DNA of 64,000 nucleotides, from assembly GCA_947168665.1 (NCBI GenBank), contig CAMVMX010000001.1, forward strand, positions 327,325 through 391,324, read 5' to 3'. Position numbers and translations under genes: made by a program. Under the pieces are notes generated by a model. The model made no database searches. It had not been told where the DNA came from and worked only from the letters and a program-made list of their open reading frames with translations. The stretch comes from an uncultured Bacteroidales bacterium. GTDB taxonomy: Bacteria > Bacteroidota > Bacteroidia > Bacteroidales > P3. Shown here one piece after another: positions 42,978-52,186 of this stretch. Each line of letters begins with the position of its first letter. The first letter of the stretch is position 1.

Positions 42978-44342
42978 ATGTCCAACCAGACAAAATACGA
43001 TTCTTTCCGCCAGACATACCCCGAGTTTGTCTATGAAAGATACACCTACGATGTGCAGTCCGACGGGCTGCACATCGTTTTTACCTTTCGCATCGGCAGC
43101 CACGTTTTCACTCCTACTGCGTTTATCCCCTTTCGCCGATTCCTCAGCTTCGACACTCCCAAATCCATATTGGACACGCTGGTATTCAATATCGGCATGA
43201 TTGAGTTGATAAGCTACTGGAAATCTTTTTGTCCCAAAAGGCTGACCGTGGAATGTGGAATGCTCGCCCCAGAGCAGACCGCTTTCTGGAAGAAGATTTA
43301 CTTCCACGGGTTGGGCGAGTTTTTCTATATCAACGGCATCGAGGCCTCAATGGACGATTTCATGCAGATAGAGAGTGCCGGGGGTCCGCAATATATCGAA
43401 AACGCCTCGGCATCCTTGAGCGAAACGGACCGCTATATTGTCCCCATCGGAGGGGGAAAGGATTCGGTGGTGACGCTCGAATTGCTTGGCCAGACCAACA
43501 ACGGAACAGTCCTTCCTCTCATCATGAATCCCCGTGGCGCCACGGAGAACTGCATCCGGGCCGCAGGCTATTCGATGGAGGATGTGCTGGTAATCCATCG
43601 TACCATACACCCCCACCTGCTGGAGTTGAACAAGGAGGGTTGTCTCAACGGCCATACCCCTTTCAGCGCCATGCTGGCCTTCTACACCCTGCTGGCCGCA
43701 GAATTGTGCGGCATACCCAACATTGCCCTCTCCAACGAGTCAAGTGCCAACGAGGCCACAGTGGCGGGGACGAAAGTGAACCACCAGTACTCAAAAAGCA
43801 AAGAGTTTGAGGATGACTTCCGCAACTACACCTCCCACTGGGTGGGAACAGGTTTCAACTATTTCAGCTTCCTGAGACCACTGACCGAGCTACAGATTGC
43901 TATGCTATTCAGCCGCCAGCCCAAATATTTCAATGTTTTCAGAAGCTGCAACGCAGGCAGCAAGCAAGACATCTGGTGCTGCAAGTGTGCCAAATGCCTG
44001 TTTGCGTTCATTATTCTATCCCCGTTCCTCCCCCCCCGGCAAGTTGAGGCCATTTTCGGCAAGAACCTGCTGGACGACCCGGATTTGGAGTCCTACTTCA
44101 TCGAACTGACCGGCAAGGGTGATACCAAACCCTTCGAATGTGTTGGCACTATCGATGAGGTGAATGCTGCACTCGGCATGGCCTTGAACAGGTGGTACAA
44201 GGACTCCCGTCCCCTACTGCTAAAGCACTTTGAACCCTCAGCCACCAACCTCTCCCTTATCTCGCTCAACAGCGATCACAACTTGCCCCCTTCGTTAATC
44301 AACATATTGAAAAAGCATGTACAGGCAGCAGCAACTGATTGA
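42978..44342 (+). CDS. murL: UDP-MurNAc-L-Ala-L-Glu epimerase (MurL-like)
   Basis: 454 aa. A PP-loop-type ATP site GGGKDS lies at 158-163 after VPI, and four close cysteines (CNAG, then WCCKCAKC) sit in the C-terminal half. The protein fits the MurL family, which turns the terminal L-Glu of UDP-MurNAc-L-Ala-L-Glu into D-Glu with ATP. The best support is the neighbour: a MurD-like ligase whose ATG lies inside this gene (26-bp overlap), reproducing the MurL-MurD2 pair first described in Xanthomonas. The pair replaces the usual racemase-plus-MurD route. Cytoplasmic. Confidence 0.8.
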   Translation: MSNQTKYDSFRQTYPEFVYERYTYDVQSDGLHIVFTFRIGSHVFTPTAFIPFRRFLSFDTPKSILDTLVFNIGMIELISYWKSFCPKRLTVECGMLAPEQTAFWKKIYFHGLGEFFYINGIEASMDDFMQIESAGGPQYIENASASLSETDRYIVPIGGGKDSVVTLELLGQTNNGTVLPLIMNPRGATENCIRAAGYSMEDVLVIHRTIHPHLLELNKEGCLNGHTPFSAMLAFYTLLAAELCGIPNIALSNESSANEATVAGTKVNHQYSKSKEFEDDFRNYTSHWVGTGFNYFSFLRPLTELQIAMLFSRQPKYFNVFRSCNAGSKQDIWCCKCAKCLFAFIILSPFLPPRQVEAIFGKNLLDDPDLESYFIELTGKGDTKPFECVGTIDEVNAALGMALNRWYKDSRPLLLKHFEPSATNLSLISLNSDHNLPPSLINILKKHVQAAATD

Positions 44343-45636
44343 CCTCCTGGCAAACCGCCGCATTCTGGTGGCGGGCTATGGACGCGAAGGCAGGAGTACC
44401 CACTCACTGCTGCAACAGCTTGTGCCTAACAGCGAAGTTGTCGTAGCCCGCAACGATGAGGAAATATATGCTGCCCTGAATCAAGCCAAAGCAGAAAACA
44501 GGCCTTTCGACCTCATCATCAAATCGCCTGGCATACCGACCATGAAACTTGAAGGTCTGTGCAGTCTTGACACAATCACATCGCAAACCGACATATTCCT
44601 GCAAGTTTACGGTTCCCAAACCATCGCCGTAACGGGTACTAAAGGTAAGAGCACGACCACCTCTCTCATCTGGCATGTACTCAATCAGTCGATGGGCAAA
44701 TCACACCACATTATTCTTGCCGGCAACATCGGCATCCCCCTTTTCGACATACTCCCCCAACTGGACGAACAATCCATCACCGTGGCCGAATTCTCCTGCC
44801 ACCAATTGGAGAATATACACTGTGGCCCGCATATTGGCATTATACTCAACCTGTATCAAGAGCATCTGGACCACTACCACAGCTATCAGGACTACAAGAT
44901 GGCCAAGATGCAAATAGTCCTCAACCAACAGGCCGACGACCACTGCTTCTACTGTACCGACAGCCGCGACCTGAACATCCTGACTGAAGAACTTCATCCC
45001 CTCATCCACTCCACTCTTCACCCCTACTCCCTGCAGCAAGCCCTCTATTCGGACATCGCAACGATGCAGACCCGTCTGCAGGGCGACCACAACCTTGCCA
45101 ACATCTATGTGGCCCGACAGGCCACTGCGTTATTGGGTGTTTCCCCCACCCTTTTTGCACAAGCGTTGGCCAGTTTCGAAGGGTTGCCCCACCGACTTGA
45201 ACGGGTGGGGACATTCAACGGAATCACCTTCTACAACGATTCCATAAGCACCATACCCGAGGCCACAATGGCAGCCGTAACGGCTCTTAAGGAAGTTGAC
45301 ACCCTTATTCTCGGCGGTTTCGACCGCGGCATTGACTACTCCTCGCTGGGCCGTTTCATATCACAGCCCCCTACCCCCTGCCAACCCATCAACAACCTCG
45401 TTTTTGTCGGGGACGCAGGATGCAGGATGCACCAACTGTGGTCTGGCCTCGGCATCTTGGACGGAAAAAACTGCCTAATCGAAAACGATTACAGTACCCT
45501 TGTTTCCTGGTGCTACCGCCATACCCGTCAAGGCGGCATCTGCCTGCTCTCACCGGCGGCTGCCAGCTACGACGCCTTTACCAATTTCGAACAACGTGGA
45601 AACGTATATAAACAATTAATAATAAATCTGCAATGA
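44317..45636 (+). CDS. murD2: UDP-MurNAc-L-Ala--L-glutamate ligase (MurD2-like)
   Basis: 439 aa with the three-domain Mur ligase plan: N-terminal Rossmann-like domain (RRILVAGYGREGRSTHSLL), central ATPase with P-loop GTKGKSTTT at 107-115 and NLYQEHLDHYHS, and a C-terminal domain starting near PHRLERVGTFNGITFYNDS. Ordinary MurD adds D-Glu; the partnership with a MurL-like epimerase indicates that this one adds L-Glu. It starts 26 bp inside murL and ends in ATGA shared with the next gene, so translation of all three is coupled. Confidence 0.85.
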   Translation: MYRQQQLIDLLANRRILVAGYGREGRSTHSLLQQLVPNSEVVVARNDEEIYAALNQAKAENRPFDLIIKSPGIPTMKLEGLCSLDTITSQTDIFLQVYGSQTIAVTGTKGKSTTTSLIWHVLNQSMGKSHHIILAGNIGIPLFDILPQLDEQSITVAEFSCHQLENIHCGPHIGIILNLYQEHLDHYHSYQDYKMAKMQIVLNQQADDHCFYCTDSRDLNILTEELHPLIHSTLHPYSLQQALYSDIATMQTRLQGDHNLANIYVARQATALLGVSPTLFAQALASFEGLPHRLERVGTFNGITFYNDSISTIPEATMAAVTALKEVDTLILGGFDRGIDYSSLGRFISQPPTPCQPINNLVFVGDAGCRMHQLWSGLGILDGKNCLIENDYSTLVSWCYRHTRQGGICLLSPAAASYDAFTNFEQRGNVYKQLIINLQ

Positions 45637-46733
45637 CTCCCATCAACATCAGACAAACCCTGCACCAACACCCTGGCATCTCTGGCGACGAACACTATGC
45701 TCACGACCTCATAGTGAAAGAAATCACCACCTGTCACCCCGACGAACTTCACACCCACGTGGGTGGATTCGGGGTCGTTGCCATCTGGGGAACGAACTTT
45801 TCCAACCCCTCCATCGCCATCCGCTGCGACATAGACGCACTCCCCATCGGACATCGGTGCGGACACGACGGCCACACCGCCATCCTGCTCCAAGTGGCAA
45901 AAGAGCTGGCCCAACACGAACCCTACCACAAGCGCAATATCATACTCATCTTCCAGCCCGAAGAAGAGACGGGTGCGGGAGCCCAGAAAATCATCAACTC
46001 CGGCATCCTGCAACCGTACAACATCCAAACCATCTTCGGATTCCACAACCTCCCCGGCTTCCCTTTGGGCACAGCCGTGCTGAACTATCACACCTTCGCC
46101 GCCGCCTCCACCGGCATCATCTACCGGCTTGAAGGGCGCAGCACCCATGCTTCCACCCCCGAAAAGGGCATCAATCCCGGCCTGGCTGTGGCCGAAATCA
46201 TCAAAGAATTCGACAGACTGAACAGTTCGCCCGACAAAATAGGTGACGATTTCAGACAGTGCACTTTGATATGTGTACATCTGGGCGACGAAACTTTCGG
46301 CACCTCGGCCGGCGCGGCTGAGGTAATGTACACGCTCCGTGCTTTCTCCAATACGACAATGCACCAACTGATTGCCGAGACAAACAATATCGTTGCTCTC
46401 GCAGCCGCCCGGCGGGGCCTGAAGGTATCCAGCACACTCCGCGACACATTCCGCGCCACCCAAAACACCTCGTTCCTCGTAGAGAAACTGGAAGAAGCAT
46501 TCGAGCAAGGCGGCATTCCCTACAGACACAACCTTATCCCATTCCGTTGGTCGGAAGACTTTTCCAACTACCTGACAGTGTTTCCCGGAGCCATGTTCGG
46601 CATTGGCAGCGGCGAAAGTCAGCCCGAATTGCACCATCCGGACTACGTGTTCCCCGACAGCCTCATCACTCCTGCCGCAAACACGGTGATGGCTGTCATA
46701 GACCATTTCTGCAAGAACATTTCAACAGATTAA
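45633..46733 (+). CDS. M20-family amidohydrolase
   Basis: 366 aa. Metal-site motifs of M20D amidohydrolases are present: RCGHDGHTA near 74-82 and PEEETGAGA near 110-118; the dimerisation domain begins at EGRSTHASTPEKG. Relatives remove acyl groups from amino acids or cleave N-acyl/peptide amides. The overlap ATGA with murD2 puts it in the murein operon, so a muropeptide- or amino-acid-derived substrate is an attractive but unproven idea. No signal peptide; cytoplasmic. Confidence 0.88.
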   Translation: MTPINIRQTLHQHPGISGDEHYAHDLIVKEITTCHPDELHTHVGGFGVVAIWGTNFSNPSIAIRCDIDALPIGHRCGHDGHTAILLQVAKELAQHEPYHKRNIILIFQPEEETGAGAQKIINSGILQPYNIQTIFGFHNLPGFPLGTAVLNYHTFAAASTGIIYRLEGRSTHASTPEKGINPGLAVAEIIKEFDRLNSSPDKIGDDFRQCTLICVHLGDETFGTSAGAAEVMYTLRAFSNTTMHQLIAETNNIVALAAARRGLKVSSTLRDTFRATQNTSFLVEKLEEAFEQGGIPYRHNLIPFRWSEDFSNYLTVFPGAMFGIGSGESQPELHHPDYVFPDSLITPAANTVMAVIDHFCKNISTD

Positions 46734-46755
46734 AAAACAAATAGTACGCATCATT

Positions 46756-48360
46756 ATGAAGAAGTTTTTATTTAGTATTGTCCTGGCAGCAATATTCCTC
46801 CCCGTCACCGGGCAGGAACTGAGCCAACCGGAGTTTGACGGGCAGAGCTGCACCAGCATCATGGTGGGCAAAATTGCCTCGCGCGACGGAAGCGTGGTCA
46901 CCTCCCACACCTGCGATGGCCGCTACCGCACCTGGATGTACATGGAGCCTGCCGCTGACCATGAGCCCGGCACCGTTCACCCCGTATACAAAGGCACGCT
47001 GCATACCACCTTCCGCGGCGACACCACCGGCGTGCGCCTGGTGGGTGCCATCCCCGAAGCCGCCCATACCTACGCTTATCTCAACACGGCCTACCCCTGC
47101 CTGAACGAGCACCAGCTGGCCATCGGCGAAAGCACTTTCGGTGGCCCGGATACACTGCGCAACCCCGCAGGCATGTTCTTGATTGAGGAATTGGAACGTG
47201 TGGCCCTGCAACGCTGCACCACTGCCCGCGATGCCATCCGTCTCATCGCCGACCTGATTAAAGTCTACGGCTATGCCGACGGCGGCGAATGCATCACCAT
47301 CGCCGACACCAAAGAAGTCTGGCAGATGGAAATTATCGGTGAGGGCCGAAACAGCATCGGCGGCGTGTGGGCTGCCCAGCGCATACCCGACGACCACGTG
47401 GGCGTCAGCTGCAATATCCCCCGTATCGGCCGGCTCCAACGCGGCAACACAGAGTACTTCATGTGTTCTGACAACTGCGAAGCCGTCGCCCGCCGCTATG
47501 GTCTCTGGGATGGCAAAGGCGACTTCGTATTCTGGAAAGCCTTCAACAGCAGCTATGCCAACGGAAAGAATTTCCGCGAGCGCGAATATTTCATCCTCAA
47601 CGCCCTGGCCCCCTCAATGGGTCTCACCATGGACACCACCGAACTCCCCTTCTCCGTCCGCCCGGACCAGAAAGTGGATGTCCGAAAAGTAATGGAACTG
47701 CTGCGCAGCACCTATGAAGGCACCGACATGGACATGTGCAAAAACCTCCGCATGCCCGTCACCCAGAAAGACAAAAACGGTAAAGAATTCACCGACACCA
47801 TCATCAGCCCCATTGCCAACCCCTGGCTCAGCTCCTCCATGCAGCGGACGCTGAACAACATTGCCCCCGGCACAGTCGAATTCCGCCGCACGGTGAGTGT
47901 GGCATGGTGTTCCTACTCCTTCGTGGCACAGCTGCGCGACTGGCTGCCCGACTGTGTGGGCGGTGTCTGCTGGATGTCGGTCGACAACCCTGGCCAGTCA
48001 CCCCGTATCCCTATCTTCTGCGGTGGAAGTGAACTCCCCCAGCCCTTCAGCATCTGCGGGCAAAAAGAGTACAACCCCAATGCCATCATTTGGAAATACC
48101 GCCGTGCCAACAAATTGGCCACCGTGGCCTGGCAGCGAACCAAGTCATCCATGCGCAACGAGCTGAAACGGCTCGAGGACAATGCTTTCGACCGTCTTGA
48201 AGCCGTTGAGCGCGAAGCCGCACGTCTGGACCGCCTCAACCGCATCGACGACCGCCGCGCCACCCTCAACAACTTCACCCGCGACCAGTACGAGAACACC
48301 TCCTTCGCTTGGAGCCAGCTCGAAGCCAAATACTGGCAAATGTTTGGAATGGGTTTCTAA
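46756..48360 (+). CDS. C69-family dipeptidase, exported
   Basis: 534 aa with a signal peptide (MKKFLFSIVLAAIFLPVTGQ). Family C69 enzymes are Ntn hydrolases whose catalytic Cys follows a short propeptide; here Cys32 in DGQSCTSIMVG fits. Conserved SHTCDGRYRTWMY and ECITIADTKEVWQMEI agree. It should hydrolyse dipeptides in the periplasm. It lies 22 bp after the M20 gene and ends at a hairpin, so it closes the murL operon; a role in using peptides from wall turnover is inference. Confidence 0.88.
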   Translation: MKKFLFSIVLAAIFLPVTGQELSQPEFDGQSCTSIMVGKIASRDGSVVTSHTCDGRYRTWMYMEPAADHEPGTVHPVYKGTLHTTFRGDTTGVRLVGAIPEAAHTYAYLNTAYPCLNEHQLAIGESTFGGPDTLRNPAGMFLIEELERVALQRCTTARDAIRLIADLIKVYGYADGGECITIADTKEVWQMEIIGEGRNSIGGVWAAQRIPDDHVGVSCNIPRIGRLQRGNTEYFMCSDNCEAVARRYGLWDGKGDFVFWKAFNSSYANGKNFREREYFILNALAPSMGLTMDTTELPFSVRPDQKVDVRKVMELLRSTYEGTDMDMCKNLRMPVTQKDKNGKEFTDTIISPIANPWLSSSMQRTLNNIAPGTVEFRRTVSVAWCSYSFVAQLRDWLPDCVGGVCWMSVDNPGQSPRIPIFCGGSELPQPFSICGQKEYNPNAIIWKYRRANKLATVAWQRTKSSMRNELKRLEDNAFDRLEAVEREAARLDRLNRIDDRRATLNNFTRDQYENTSFAWSQLEAKYWQMFGMGF

Positions 48361-48437
48361 TCCCCCACTCCATTGCAGCCGATTCACCCATTTCTCTAAA
48401 TCGGCCCTGACAACCCTCAGACAAATGACAATACTCC

Positions 48438-48464
48438 GGATAGCGTGTCCCTGGCACGCTATCC
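48438..48464 (+). terminator. Hairpin terminator after the C69 dipeptidase gene
   Basis: GGATAGCGTG (48438-48447) pairs perfectly with CACGCTATCC (48455-48464) across a 7-nt loop and is followed by TGTTTTC. It ends the murL-murD2-M20-C69 transcript. Confidence 0.7.
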
Positions 48465-48517
48465 TGTTTTCGGACAACAACTGACAGCAATCGCCACCCC
48501 GACCCCGACAACCCACA

Positions 48518-49882
48518 ATGGCAGACCTCGACACAAAATACAATGAAATGACGCAGACCCCCATTCCACGGCTGGTGCTGCGGCTGGCCGTACCCTCCAT
48601 GATCAGCATGGTGGTCACCGCCCTCTACAACGTTGTCGACGCCGCCTTCGTAGGCCGACTCTCCACCGAAGCCACTGCCGGCATCGGTATCGCCTTCGCC
48701 TACATGACTTTCATCCAGGCCGTAGGGTTCTTCTTCGGCCACGGGTCGGGCAACTACATCTCGCGAGCCTTAGGAGCCCGCCGTCGCGACGAAGCCGGTC
48801 AGATGGCTGCCGTCGGATTCTTCTCCCCCCTCATCGTCGGGGCCATTGCCGCCTTGATAGGGCTGCCCCTGCTGCCCCGCCTCGTAGTCCTGCTTGGTGC
48901 GCCTGCCCCCGTTGTGCCCCATGCATGCAACTACCTCCGCTTCATCCTGATGGCATCCCCCTTCATGATGTCAGCCCTCACCCTCAACAACCAGCTCCGC
49001 CTACAGGGCAATGCGCGGTTCGGCATGGTGGGCATCGTCAGCGGAGCCATACTCAACATCGCGCTCGACCCTCTACTCATCTTCGGCCTTGGCATGGGCG
49101 TGACCGGAGCCTCACTGGCCACAGCACTGAGCCAACTCTTCGCCTGGGCGCTACTGCTCAAAGGCACCACCCGTGGCGAAGCCGTACACATCAAACTCAC
49201 CAACTTCAAACCCACACTCGCCTGCTACCGCGAAATCATTGCCGGAGGACTTCCCTCCCTGCTCCGCCAAGCCTTCAATTGCACCTCGGCCATCATGCTC
49301 AACTACGCCGCCGCCCGCTACGCCCCTGCCGGGCAGGAAGCCTCCTCCGTCGCCGCCTTTGCCATCGTCTCGCGCACCACCATGTTTGCCTACTCCCTCA
49401 TTTTGGGCTGCGCGCAGGGCTTCCAGCCCGTGTGCGGCTATAACTATGGAGCCCGACTCTACCGCCGTGTGCTACAGTCCTACCGCTTCACCTACCTCCT
49501 CACCACCGCCATGCTGGCCCTACTCTCCGCCCTCGGCTACATCCTGGCACCGCAAATCGTAGCCCTCTTCCGCCGCGAAGATGCCCTCCTGATTGCCATC
49601 GGCGCGGCCGCCCTGCGCTGGCAGTGCATCATCTTCCCCCTCTGCACCCTCTCCACCACCACCGGCATGCTGTTCCAAAACATCCGGCTCACCCTTCCGG
49701 CCACCATCCTCTCCATAGCCCGCCAAGGGCTCTTCTTTATCCCGGCCATCCTGCTTCTGCCCCGTTGGTTAGGACTGCAAGGCGTAGAGATGGCACAGGC
49801 CGCCGCCGACCTCTGCACATTCATCCTCACCCTCCCCTTTGCCATCCAGGTAAACCGCCGACTCACCTCTGCCAAAACCTAA
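48518..49882 (+). CDS. MATE-family efflux transporter
   Basis: 454 aa with twelve hydrophobic helices in two bundles. Family marks include IPRLVLRLAVPSMISMVVTA at the N-terminus, NVVDAAFVGRLSTEATAGIG, and a matching second half (GLPSLLRQAFNCTSAIMLNY). A Na+ or H+ coupled exporter of drugs or metabolites in the inner membrane. No regulator is adjacent. Confidence 0.9.
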   Translation: MADLDTKYNEMTQTPIPRLVLRLAVPSMISMVVTALYNVVDAAFVGRLSTEATAGIGIAFAYMTFIQAVGFFFGHGSGNYISRALGARRRDEAGQMAAVGFFSPLIVGAIAALIGLPLLPRLVVLLGAPAPVVPHACNYLRFILMASPFMMSALTLNNQLRLQGNARFGMVGIVSGAILNIALDPLLIFGLGMGVTGASLATALSQLFAWALLLKGTTRGEAVHIKLTNFKPTLACYREIIAGGLPSLLRQAFNCTSAIMLNYAAARYAPAGQEASSVAAFAIVSRTTMFAYSLILGCAQGFQPVCGYNYGARLYRRVLQSYRFTYLLTTAMLALLSALGYILAPQIVALFRREDALLIAIGAAALRWQCIIFPLCTLSTTTGMLFQNIRLTLPATILSIARQGLFFIPAILLLPRWLGLQGVEMAQAAADLCTFILTLPFAIQVNRRLTSAKT

Positions 49883-49918
49883 TTAATCCGACATGTGTAA
49901 TAATTCAAAAAAAAATAG

Positions 49919-49926
49919 TATTTTTG
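49919..49926 (+). promoter_or_regulatory. Promoter -7 element of the LEA-like lipoprotein gene
   Basis: TATTTTTG matches TAnnTTTG and lies 36 bp before the ATG at 49962; the -33 region has only a weak TGTG. Confidence 0.6.
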
Positions 49927-49961
49927 CAGCAGCAAAAATAAAACACAAAAACACCAACAAC

Positions 49962-50606
49962 ATGAAAAAGACAACCATCATTGCAGCCCTTGCATGCAGC
50001 CTGATGCTCAGCTCATGCACCTTTCTGGACAATCTGGCCAACAACCTCTCCAGCATCGCAAACCTTGCCAACTGCGAATACTCATTGCAAAATGTGTCCA
50101 ACGTCTCTGTGGCCGGGGTCAACGTGCGCAATGTAGCCTCCGGCCAGATTTCCGCCACCGATGTCATCATGCTCGCCTCAGCCATCACCTCCAAAAAAGT
50201 GCCGCTGGCTCTGAACGTCAACATCGGCGTCAAAAACCCCACTGACCGCAACGCCCTCCTTACCACCATGGACTGGGCCCTCGACGTGGCCTCGCGCGAG
50301 TTTGCCACCGGCGCCACCAACCAAAACCACACCATCAACGCCAAGAAAACCACCACCGTGCCCCTCGGCGTCAGCACCGACCTCTACCAAATCTTCTCCT
50401 CCTCCGGCGTCGAAGCCCTCAAAACCTTTGCCAGCAGCTTCACCAAGGAAGGCACCTCCTCACAGCTCGGCCTCCGCATCCGTCCCTCCGTCTCCGTAGC
50501 CGGGCAAACAATCAAATCCCCCTCCTACATCCAAATCATGAAACCCGCTGCCGCCACCAGCACTGGCTCAACACCCAAACCCACCGGTGCCTCATTAGTC
50601 CGATAA
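49962..50606 (+). CDS. LEA14/WHy-like lipoprotein
   Basis: 214 aa from the ATG at 49962. Lipoprotein signal with Cys21 in LMLSSC. The middle fits a late-embryogenesis-abundant type 2 (WHy) beta fold: VPLALNVNIGVKNPTDRNALLTTMDWAL and the later TTTVPLGVST. Such lipoproteins occur often in Bacteroidota; function unknown. A small barrel gene follows 48 bp later. Confidence 0.75.
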   Translation: MKKTTIIAALACSLMLSSCTFLDNLANNLSSIANLANCEYSLQNVSNVSVAGVNVRNVASGQISATDVIMLASAITSKKVPLALNVNIGVKNPTDRNALLTTMDWALDVASREFATGATNQNHTINAKKTTTVPLGVSTDLYQIFSSSGVEALKTFASSFTKEGTSSQLGLRIRPSVSVAGQTIKSPSYIQIMKPAAATSTGSTPKPTGASLVR

Positions 50607-50654
50607 CCCACACACAGAACCCGAACCACAAAACATCCATTAAAATACCATACT

Positions 50655-51284
50655 ATGAAAAAGATTATCATCTGTTTGGCAACCGTTGTCATGCTATCCC
50701 TCGGCCAGAACCTCTCGGCACAGACACTCATCAACTTTGGCTTGCCCGTCACTGCCACAAAGATCGGCGAAGCCGACCCCACAATTTACACCGGCCTTTT
50801 TGCCGGAGTGTCACAAAACCTCAAAATCACCAGCCACTTCGGCTTCACGCCCGGAATATACTACAGCTTCATGTTCAACGACATACAGAAAGAAGTAGTC
50901 GGAGCCAACACACACAACAAATTCGTCGGCCACTCGCTTGCCATTCCCGCCGTCCTCAACTTCCGCCTCAACATCTCCGACCGCTCATGCCTCTACGTCT
51001 TCTTCGGACCCGAAGTCACCGCGCTCCTTTCAGCCCAGCAAGACCTATGGATTGAAAACATCAACCACCACCTGACCACCAACCTCCTGAACAGCAACGA
51101 AGCCGGCAACGCCCAACTCAACCGCTTCAACCTTGGCCTCACCGGCGGCATCGGAGCCAAAATAGACTTCCTCAACCTCATGGTCGGATTCTCAACACCC
51201 CTCCTCAACCGCTACGCCAACATCAACCCCGACGAAACCACGGCACGGATCTTCGTGGGTCTCGGCTTGGCCCTGGGCAAATAA
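50655..51284 (+). CDS. Small outer-membrane barrel protein (PorT/OmpA-like), copy 1
   Basis: 209 aa with a signal peptide (MKKIIICLATVVMLSLGQNLSA). Eight-strand-like alternation (GLFAGVSQNLKITSHFGFTPGIYYSF) and a glycine-rich end (IFVGLGLALGK) fit an outer-membrane barrel. The most diverged of three consecutive similar proteins. Function unknown. Confidence 0.75.
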   Translation: MKKIIICLATVVMLSLGQNLSAQTLINFGLPVTATKIGEADPTIYTGLFAGVSQNLKITSHFGFTPGIYYSFMFNDIQKEVVGANTHNKFVGHSLAIPAVLNFRLNISDRSCLYVFFGPEVTALLSAQQDLWIENINHHLTTNLLNSNEAGNAQLNRFNLGLTGGIGAKIDFLNLMVGFSTPLLNRYANINPDETTARIFVGLGLALGK

Positions 51285-51498
51285 CCCATCCCCTCACAGG
51301 CATTATCAACCAACGCCATCCCCACCCCGCGAGGCCATGCAAGCGGCAAGACTACATATCGGGCAGCAGAATCCCCGACACCGCACTGGCCAACGAAACT
51401 GCCGGCCATGCCCCGCATCCGAAGTTCCTCCTCTCCCTCAAAAACAGCCCATCAAGAAAAAAACAAACAATATTATAAACACCAAAACATCAAACATC

Positions 51499-52128
51499 AT
51501 GAAAAAAGTTTTTTCAATCGCAGCCGTGGCCATCGCCATGCTCTTTGCCGGCACCACGCAGGCTCAGAAAAACAACCTGACTGTCAACATCGGCTATGCG
51601 CCGCAGACCTTCAACACCGTCACCACCATCCTGAACACCGACACCAAGACCTCCATGGACATGACAGGCTTCTTTGCCGGCGTCGGCTACACCAGTGCCG
51701 TCACCCCCAACCTCGGCCTCACCGTCGGTCTGCAAGCCCGCTACAACTACGGCAACGAAGAGAACTCACTCCTGAAATTCAACCACACCCAATTCCTGGT
51801 TGACGTCCCCGTAATGCTCAGCTTCGGCATCCAAATGGGCAACGACATCCGCCTGGGCATCTTTGCCGGTCCCGCCTTCAGTTTTGCAGTGCAAGGCAAA
51901 ACCGAAATCGTGGGCAAAATCAGCGGCAACGACGACGATGAAGACTGGTACGAAGACGGCGACGACAGACAGCGTTTCGACATCTCCGGTGCCGCCGGCC
52001 TCTCACTCCAGTTCCGCACCGTCCGTCTCTATGGCGGCTACCGCATGGGCTTCCTCGACCTGAACAAAAACAACAACATCAAAACCACTACGCAGGGTCT
52101 GTTTGTCGGTCTGGGCTACTGCCTCTAA
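51499..52128 (+). CDS. Small outer-membrane barrel protein, copy 2
   Basis: 209 aa with signal peptide ending TTQAQ. It shares with copy 3 the blocks VGYTSAVTPNLGLTVGL, FLVDVPVMLSFGIQMGNDI and RLYGGYRMGFLDLN, and a terminal GLFVGLGYCL, so the two are paralogs. An acidic loop (GNDDDEDWYEDGDD) is inserted in this copy. Predicted barrel in the outer membrane, function unknown. Confidence 0.8.
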   Translation: MKKVFSIAAVAIAMLFAGTTQAQKNNLTVNIGYAPQTFNTVTTILNTDTKTSMDMTGFFAGVGYTSAVTPNLGLTVGLQARYNYGNEENSLLKFNHTQFLVDVPVMLSFGIQMGNDIRLGIFAGPAFSFAVQGKTEIVGKISGNDDDEDWYEDGDDRQRFDISGAAGLSLQFRTVRLYGGYRMGFLDLNKNNNIKTTTQGLFVGLGYCL

Positions 52129-52186
52129 CCCTACAGTCCTCCCCGCGCAGGGGCATTGTTAGTACAATCATCAACAGCACAATAAC

